64,000 bases of DNA, from the NCBI GenBank assembly GCA_023935145.1, contig CM043699.1:107896536-107960535 (forward strand), given 5' to 3'. Position numbers and translations under genes: made by a program. The notes under the pieces were generated by a model, which saw only the letters and a list, made by a program, of their open reading frames with translations, did no database searches and was not told where the DNA came from. Source of the DNA: Bretschneidera sinensis (taxonomy: Eukaryota; Streptophyta; Magnoliopsida; Brassicales; Akaniaceae). Each line of letters begins with the position of its first letter. The stretch's first letter is position 1. Of the stretch, positions 59,457 through 64,000 are shown in pieces.

Positions 59457-60128
59457 GTCTCTTTCTTTTATCAGTTCTTAGCGCTTTTCCAGTTTTTATC
59501 ACATAGCACGGACATATCATGTTTGTTTTTCTTAGTTATGGCTCTATGAGGCCCTACTTGTATTGACTTTTTTCTCTATGATGATGTAATACTATTAGCC
59601 ATATTTCTTGCATTTATTTACGCTATTTGTGATATGTTAAAACTGTTTTAAATATCTGTTTGGTCACTAAAACTGCTATAAAATACTTATATGCTTGAAA
59701 AACTTCCGGTTCTTCCCGGGAAGGCTTCTGAAATTCGAATGAAGCCAAATCTTCGCGTACTTCTTTGTATTCTTATATCCTATTTAACTGTATTGGCTAA
59801 GTAGCTTATTTTTTATGTTCTGCCCCCTTTGGTTGCTGTTGTCAAAACGGGGGAGAAAAATGAGAAAAACGAGAAAATCTAAGTAAAACGCAACCAATGC
59901 ATAGATTTAGGGGGAGCATTGCTCCATATCTTTGTAAAAATGTTTATTGATTGGTTGAGTTTAATTCTGGATTGGTTGAAAGAAATATAAACTGTGTTTG
60001 CTTGTTTACAGGGTGGTTTTACTCGAAAAACAGAGGAGACTCTGTCCAAATTTTTGTAAAATCTTAACACTTAGTTTTTAAAACTGTTTTTACATTATTA
60101 GTTTTGTCATCATCAAAAAGGGGGAGAT
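59457..60128 (+). other. Sirevirus 3' untranslated region with several polypurine tracts
   Basis: Three PPT-like tracts: CGGGGGAGAAAAATGAG (about 59848-59865), TTTAGGGGGAGC (59906-59917) and AAAAAGGGGGAGAT (60115-60128). The last abuts the 3' LTR and is the functional candidate. Multiple PPTs are a recognised Sirevirus feature. No ORF worth naming. Confidence 0.75.
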
Positions 60129-61359
60129 TGTTGACTCTCGCCCGTATTTTAATGATGGCAAAACACAACTGTTATTTAACTAACATGTTTAAACTAAGTT
60201 GTATTAAGGATCAAACACATTCAACCAAGGAACAAAGTGCAAAAACTCGAACCAAATCAAGTATCAAGTGAAGACTGAAGATCTAGTATAGGTCTTAAGG
60301 TTTAGAACCAATGTAAGTCTCACTCATACATTGTATTAGCTTGTTCAATGGCTCAAACACAAAAGGTTTTTCTAAAACCATTATTTTTAAATGTTTTTAA
60401 TGAAAAACAGAAGAAAAACTGGGTTGGAAGACAACCCAGTCGACTGGTATATGGGTCAGAAGGTACCCAGTCGACTACTGGATGAATTAACCCAGTCGAC
60501 TGGTACTTTGACCAGTAATTTCCCAGTCGACTGGATGAATCAACCCAGTCGACTGGTAAAATGGACAGAAAGTCCCCAGTCGACTGGATGATATATACCA
60601 CTCGACTGGATACCCAGAAGGTCTAAAAACGTGTATTTTTCAAGTGAACCCAGTCGATTGGTATCTCGACCCAGTTGACTGGTAGTTCAAAAATATGACC
60701 GTTGGACTCCAAATCTGAACGTTTTAAAGTAAATCTTTTTCAAATTAAAGTCCAAAACGACCATATTAATTGATTGCTATATAAACCCATTCAGCAAAGC
60801 ATTCAAAAACAAGAAGCACATATTCAAAAAGAGTTGATCTCATATAATCAAGTTTTTATACTCTTGAAACACAAAAAGCTTTGAAATAATCTTATTGAGC
60901 CATTTCTTCAAGCTTTACTTTGAAAGAGAGACATTTCTGTTGTAATAAGCTTTCATTTGTTGTCTCTCTACCTTTTACTTTACACCATCTTTGTAAAGGG
61001 ATTACTTTCGAGAGGAAGGGGAAACTTCCGAAAGGAAGGGGATTTTTCGGTTTAAGCAATTCCTGTAAATTGCTTGTGTACGGTTTGTGCAACACTCGGC
61101 TAAGTTGTGCGACTAAGTTTTCTTAGTGGATTACTTCAAGGAGTTCTTTGAAGAGAGTGGACGTAGGGTCGGAACGAATCCGATATTGCCGAACCACTAT
61201 AACTGTGTTTGCATCCTCTTTCCTTAAACTCTTTATTTACAGCTTTTTACTTGTATTAATTATTTGTTGCTTATCAGTTTTTATAAACTTGTATAAATTC
61301 CGCAAAAGTTTTTAAAAACCCAATTCACCCCCCCTCTTGGGTTGAAACCTCGAGCTACA
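60129..61359 (+). repeat. 3' LTR of the Sirevirus
   Basis: TGTTGACTCTCGCCCG to CGAGCTACA. Palindrome array at 60434-60685 (about nine copies, several altered: CAGTCGACTACTGG, CACTCGACTGG, CAGTCGATTGG, CAGTTGACTGG) and TATATAAA at 60778-60785. Otherwise close to the 5' LTR. Confidence 0.92.
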
Positions 61360-61616
61360 TATAGGACATGGAACACGGCAAACGAGGACTATTTAATGCG
61401 AGCGTAAAAGCAGGAGAGACCTTTGGGAGGCCCAAGGCAAACTCTCACACTTCCCCAAAAGACAGTCCATTCCCCGAAGCTACCGCCGTTTTCCCTAAAA
61501 TGGCTCATCAGTTTCCAAGGGAAAATCATTATTGCCCTGTGCCGTCATTTACGCAAAAAACGCTGCGTGTTACCTTCGCCGCCTTTGCAGAAATAAAACT
61601 TCCATTGCTCCACTTG
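61360..61616. other. Tat-element sequence resuming after the nested insertion
   Basis: The Tat 3' region continues here up to the tandem array. The overlapping short ORFs at 61368-61631 are not recognisable proteins. Confidence 0.5.
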
Positions 61617-62075
61617 TCCTCGGACTCATAGTGTTATTGGCCGAGGAGATGGATTGCTCCACAAGACCTCGGCCCATTCTCTTCAAGGTCCGAGGAGATG
61701 GATTGCTCCAAGTGTCCTCGGACTCAAGGTGTTCTTGGCCGAGGAGATGGATTGCTCCACAAGTCCTCGGCCCATTCTCTTCAAGGTCCTAGGAGATGGA
61801 TTGCTACAAGTGTCCTCAGACTCAAGGTGTTCTTGGCCGAGGAGAGGGATTGCTCCACTAGTCCTCGGCCCATTCTCTTCAAGGTCCGAGGAGATGGATT
61901 GCTCCACTGGTCCTCGGACTCAAGGTGTTCTTGGCCAAGGAGATGGATTACTCCACAAGTCCTCGGCCCATTCTCTTCAAGGTCCGAGGAGATGGATTGC
62001 TCCACTAGTCTTCGGACTCAAGGTGTACTCAGCCGAGGAGATGGATCGCTCCACAAGTCCTCGGCCCACTCTCTT
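61617..62075. repeat. 98-bp tandem repeat array in the Tat 3' region
   Basis: Units start at 61617, 61715, 61813, 61911 and 62009, exactly 98 bp apart (four full and one partial). Each unit is made of two related halves of about 49 bp, both containing GAGGAGATGGATTGCTCCA, so the array is a duplicated dimer. The ORFs running through it (61654-62193 and others) exist only because the repeat is stop-poor. Tandem repeats in this position are known in Tat-lineage elements and can seed satellite DNA. Confidence 0.92.
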
Positions 62076-62172
62076 CTCCCTTAGGCCACACCTTCGACCT
62101 CGGCACCATGTCTCCCTACATGAACAAATGCTGACCAAGTTATGCTACTTCCTTAACCACAGTGCTGCACCT

Positions 62173-62190
62173 AAGGAAGTGGGGGGCTTC
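62173..62190 (+). other. Polypurine tract of the Tat element
   Basis: AAGGAAGTGGGGGGCTTC immediately before the 3' LTR start TGATACTGCC. Confidence 0.75.
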
Positions 62191-62893
62191 TGATACTGCC
62201 AATAACTACCCTTCCAATAACAAGACAACACGTGGATCCCCTGGCTACAGGTCACAAGATCACACGTGGATGACTTAGGACCGGACAGCTGTGCCTCTAA
62301 GTCATAACCGCCCCTCTGGGCTCCGTTGCCCCAAGCTAGGCCTCCACGTCACTACCGCCCTCCAAGCCATCATTACTTAGCCCAAGTTGGGAAGCCAGGT
62401 CGGTGGACTGCCCCAGACATCAATGGCTCATGAGCAAGCCAGCAAGACAAAGCCCTAGCTAACGGCCTTCAGCCATCCAACTAGGCCTCCTAGGCACCAG
62501 TGCCCATCCAAGTTGGGGTGTCAGGCCATCAACCGCCCTTACACGTGGGTGGTTCCTGATCAAACCAACAAGACAAAGTCCTAGCGGACGGCTCCTATCC
62601 ACCTAGCTGGATTTCCTAGGCATCATTACCTGACTCAGGTAAGAGTATAATCACTGCCGACTCAGGCCCAAGACCGCCTCCAACGCCCTATAAAAAGGAT
62701 AAGGTACTCCTTCAACACGACTCAGACACAAACAGAGAAGAAAAACACACCACTCAACCCTTACTTGTATCTTATCACAACTTAAGCATCGGAGCATCCT
62801 CGGAGGACTCCCTCCGGTGACCTCATAGTTAACTTCTCTTTCCTTGCGCAGGTACCCAAGGTCCAGCTCAGCAACACATTTTTAGCATTATCA
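62191..62893 (+). repeat. 3' LTR of the Tat element
   Basis: TGATACTGCCAATAACTACC to AGCATTATCA, matching 42267-42934. Followed by GTATG (62894-62898), the target duplication. It is longer than the 5' LTR because of two short extra stretches. Confidence 0.92.
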
Positions 62894-62898
62894 GTATG

Positions 62899-63466
62899 TA
62901 TAATGTGTACAAAAATACATATCTTTATACAAGTCATTTCTTTACATTTTTAGATTAGAAATACAAAAAACAGAGTTTTTTTTACGTTGTTAATAGTTAG
63001 TTTTACCGAGGATGATTTGTGAATTGAAATAATAAATTTTATTTAAAATATTTAATAAAATAATATTTATTTTTTTAAAAAAGGTCGGATGATAGTAAAT
63101 GGAACGTTCATCCACGTTAGTTGAGATTGGACAAAAAATTTCCACCCATCACTCGGTGATAGCGAAAATGGATGGGCGAATTTTATCTTTTCAAGTGGAG
63201 AGGATAAAAGTACTTTCACATCGAATCAGATTCGTTGACATCCCAATGGGACCAACAGAAAACCTGCTTTCTCTATTAAGGGTTCAGATTGACCCAGAAG
63301 TATCCAACCGTTCAGATTAAAAGAAACTTCATGCCTAGTTTTTGCCTACGTCAGCTTAGAAACCACCATAACACTTTCCATTCGTAGTCTGTCCGCTCTC
63401 CTCAAGACTTCTGAGTTCTGACGATTGCGAAAGCGTCTTAATAAAACCAAAGAAGGGAGAACAAAA
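62899..63466 (+). other. Promoter/leader region of the ankyrin-repeat gene
   Basis: AT-rich up to 63090, then less biased. A 73-codon plus ORF (63099-63320) has no motif and ends before the likely leader (CACTTTCCATTCGTAGTCTGTCCGCTCTCC, about 63370-63400), so it is probably not translated. Confidence 0.4.
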
Positions 63467-63644
63467 ATGGCGGTTCCAGGGAGGCGCAATGGTCTAATGG
63501 AGGAAGACGATCACGAAGAAGAGAATGCTCTCTTCGAAGAAGACGGCGTCTACGACGACGTGGAGTACGACGTTCCTCCGCATCTCCGTGATTTCGCCAC
63601 AGCTGCTCAGATCGGCGACGTGAACGCCCTTCGCATAGCTCTTG
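63467..63644 (+). CDS. Ankyrin-repeat protein, first exon (gene runs past the window)
   Basis: ATG at 63467 in the context ACAAAAATGGCG. The exon encodes MAVPGRRNGLMEEDD, an acidic stretch, VPPHLRDFATAAQIGDVNAL and RIAL, then a phase-1 end before GTCTCC (GT at 63645-63646). The start MAVPGRRNGL and the helix AAQ(I)GD(V)NALR.AL resemble the N-terminus of a small plant ankyrin-repeat family, where the first helical pair leads into the repeats. Only the first exon and the start of intron 1 are visible, so function cannot be judged. The acidic N-terminus is expected of this family; the start and donor look intact. Confidence 0.75.
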
Positions 63645-64000
63645 GTCTCCTTCTTCTTCCTCTTCACTTCATTATCTTGTCGCTTGTTTTTAGCATATAT
63701 GTCGATTTTATTTGATTGCTTGAACAATTTATTCATTGTCATTTGTTTATCCCAAGAAAAAGGACCCTAGGGTTTTGCCCTCTCTCTCTTCTTTTTCCAT
63801 TTTATATTGCTTATATGATTTCTTGTTCTATACAGCACTAGTAATTTTGTTAATTTGTCCAGAGTTTAAAATGAAAAGATAAACCCTGGGGTTTTCCCTT
63901 TTTACATTTTTTTTTATTGTTTGAGCTGTATATCATATTAATAACTTTGTTTGCTTGTCCAAATTGAAAAAAGAAAAAGGGAAAACTAGAATATTACCGA
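63645..64000 (+). other. Start of intron 1 of the ankyrin-repeat gene
   Basis: T-rich, stop-rich sequence after the donor. No acceptor with coding continuation is seen before the window ends. Confidence 0.5.

Larger units (their letters stand above)
51060..61359 (+). mobile_element. Sirevirus-type Ty1/copia element with extra env-like/plant-transposon ORF
   Basis: LTRs at 51060-52289 and 60129-61359 bracket a PBS (TGGTATCAGAGCC from 52292), a copia gag-pol (protease, integrase, reverse transcriptase, RNase H in that order), a separate 3' ORF (58200-59456) and several polypurine tracts. The 3' ORF, multiple PPTs and palindromic LTR motifs are typical of Sireviruses (SIRE1/Maximus type). The flanks are TATAT (51055-51059) and TATAG (61360-61364), so the TSD is probably a 4-of-5 match. 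It is inserted in the 3' part of the Tat element and is therefore younger. The two LTRs differ at scattered bases and in the palindrome array only. Confidence 0.92.
42267..62893 (+). mobile_element. Complete Ty3/gypsy Tat-lineage retrotransposon, carrying a nested copia element
   Basis: Paired LTRs (42267-42934 and 62191-62893), a TSD (GTATG both sides), a PBS (TGGCGCCGTCTGTGGGA from 42938) and a PPT (AAGGAAGTGGGGGGC before 62191) define the element. Coding order on the plus strand is gag, protease, reverse transcriptase-RNase H, a second (archaeal-type) RNase H, integrase. The antisense ORF (50715-48551) and a 98-bp tandem array (61617-62075) follow. The second RNase H, absence of a chromodomain, an antisense ORF and 3' tandem repeats are hallmarks of the Tat lineage (Retand/Ogre group). 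A Sirevirus-type copia at 51060-61359 interrupts it upstream of the antisense ORF start. Without that insert it would be about 10.3 kb. Confidence 0.92.

Noticed and set aside
61654..62193. 179-codon ORF and overlapping ORFs on both strands
   Set aside because: They exist because the 98-bp repeat lacks stops in several frames; composition is that of the repeat, with no domain.
1..64000. tRNA, rRNA or snRNA genes
   Set aside because: No cloverleaf or conserved rRNA core was found by eye; tRNA-like words seen (TGGTATCAGAG and complement) are retroelement primer-binding sites. A covariance-model scan would be decisive.

Overview
The window looks like nuclear DNA of a eudicot plant. It is AT-rich and gene-poor, with intron-containing plant genes (a ZAT5-type C2H2 zinc finger, a CYP93/705/712-type cytochrome P450, an F-box gene remnant, and the first exon of an ankyrin-repeat gene). 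Much of the rest is LTR retrotransposons and small inverted-repeat elements. There is no bacterial, viral-genome or organelle architecture. The species cannot be fixed from the sequence alone.

Layout. 1-6.8 kb: intergenic DNA with a decayed Ty1/copia 3' end, a candidate LTR, a diverged tandem duplication and a GAGCTCGA-rich repeat. 6.8-8.8 kb: a small non-autonomous copia element whose 3' LTR is split by a complete TRIM element. 8.8-14.5 kb: intergenic, with three inverted-repeat (MITE/foldback) elements. 14.57-15.72 kb: the single-exon ZAT5-like gene. 15.7-21.2 kb: intergenic, with a Tourist/PIF-like MITE and a long-TIR MITE, each with a visible target-site duplication. 21.3-30.5 kb: an F-box gene (leader and F-box on the left, C-terminal part on the right) broken by an oppositely oriented, decayed Ty3/gypsy chromovirus. 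31.37-33.02 kb: an intact two-exon P450 gene on the minus strand. 33-42 kb: intergenic, with a solo Sirevirus-like LTR inserted beside a second copia LTR. 42.27-62.89 kb: a complete Ty3/gypsy Tat-lineage element (TSD GTATG) carrying a multi-exon antisense ORF and a 98-bp tandem array, with a whole Sirevirus-type copia element (51.06-61.36 kb) nested inside it. 63.47 kb to the end: first exon and intron of the ankyrin-repeat gene.

The most interesting structure is in the Sirevirus. Each LTR carries an array of the 12-bp palindrome CCAGTCGACTGG upstream of a TATA box. A third array of the same palindrome lies inside the element, directly followed by another TATA box and the envelope-like/plant-transposon ORF. 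This suggests an internal promoter that copies the LTR promoter design. The antisense ORF and 3' tandem repeats of the Tat element are known kinds of feature for that lineage, shown here in readable form. No wholly new multi-gene system was identified.
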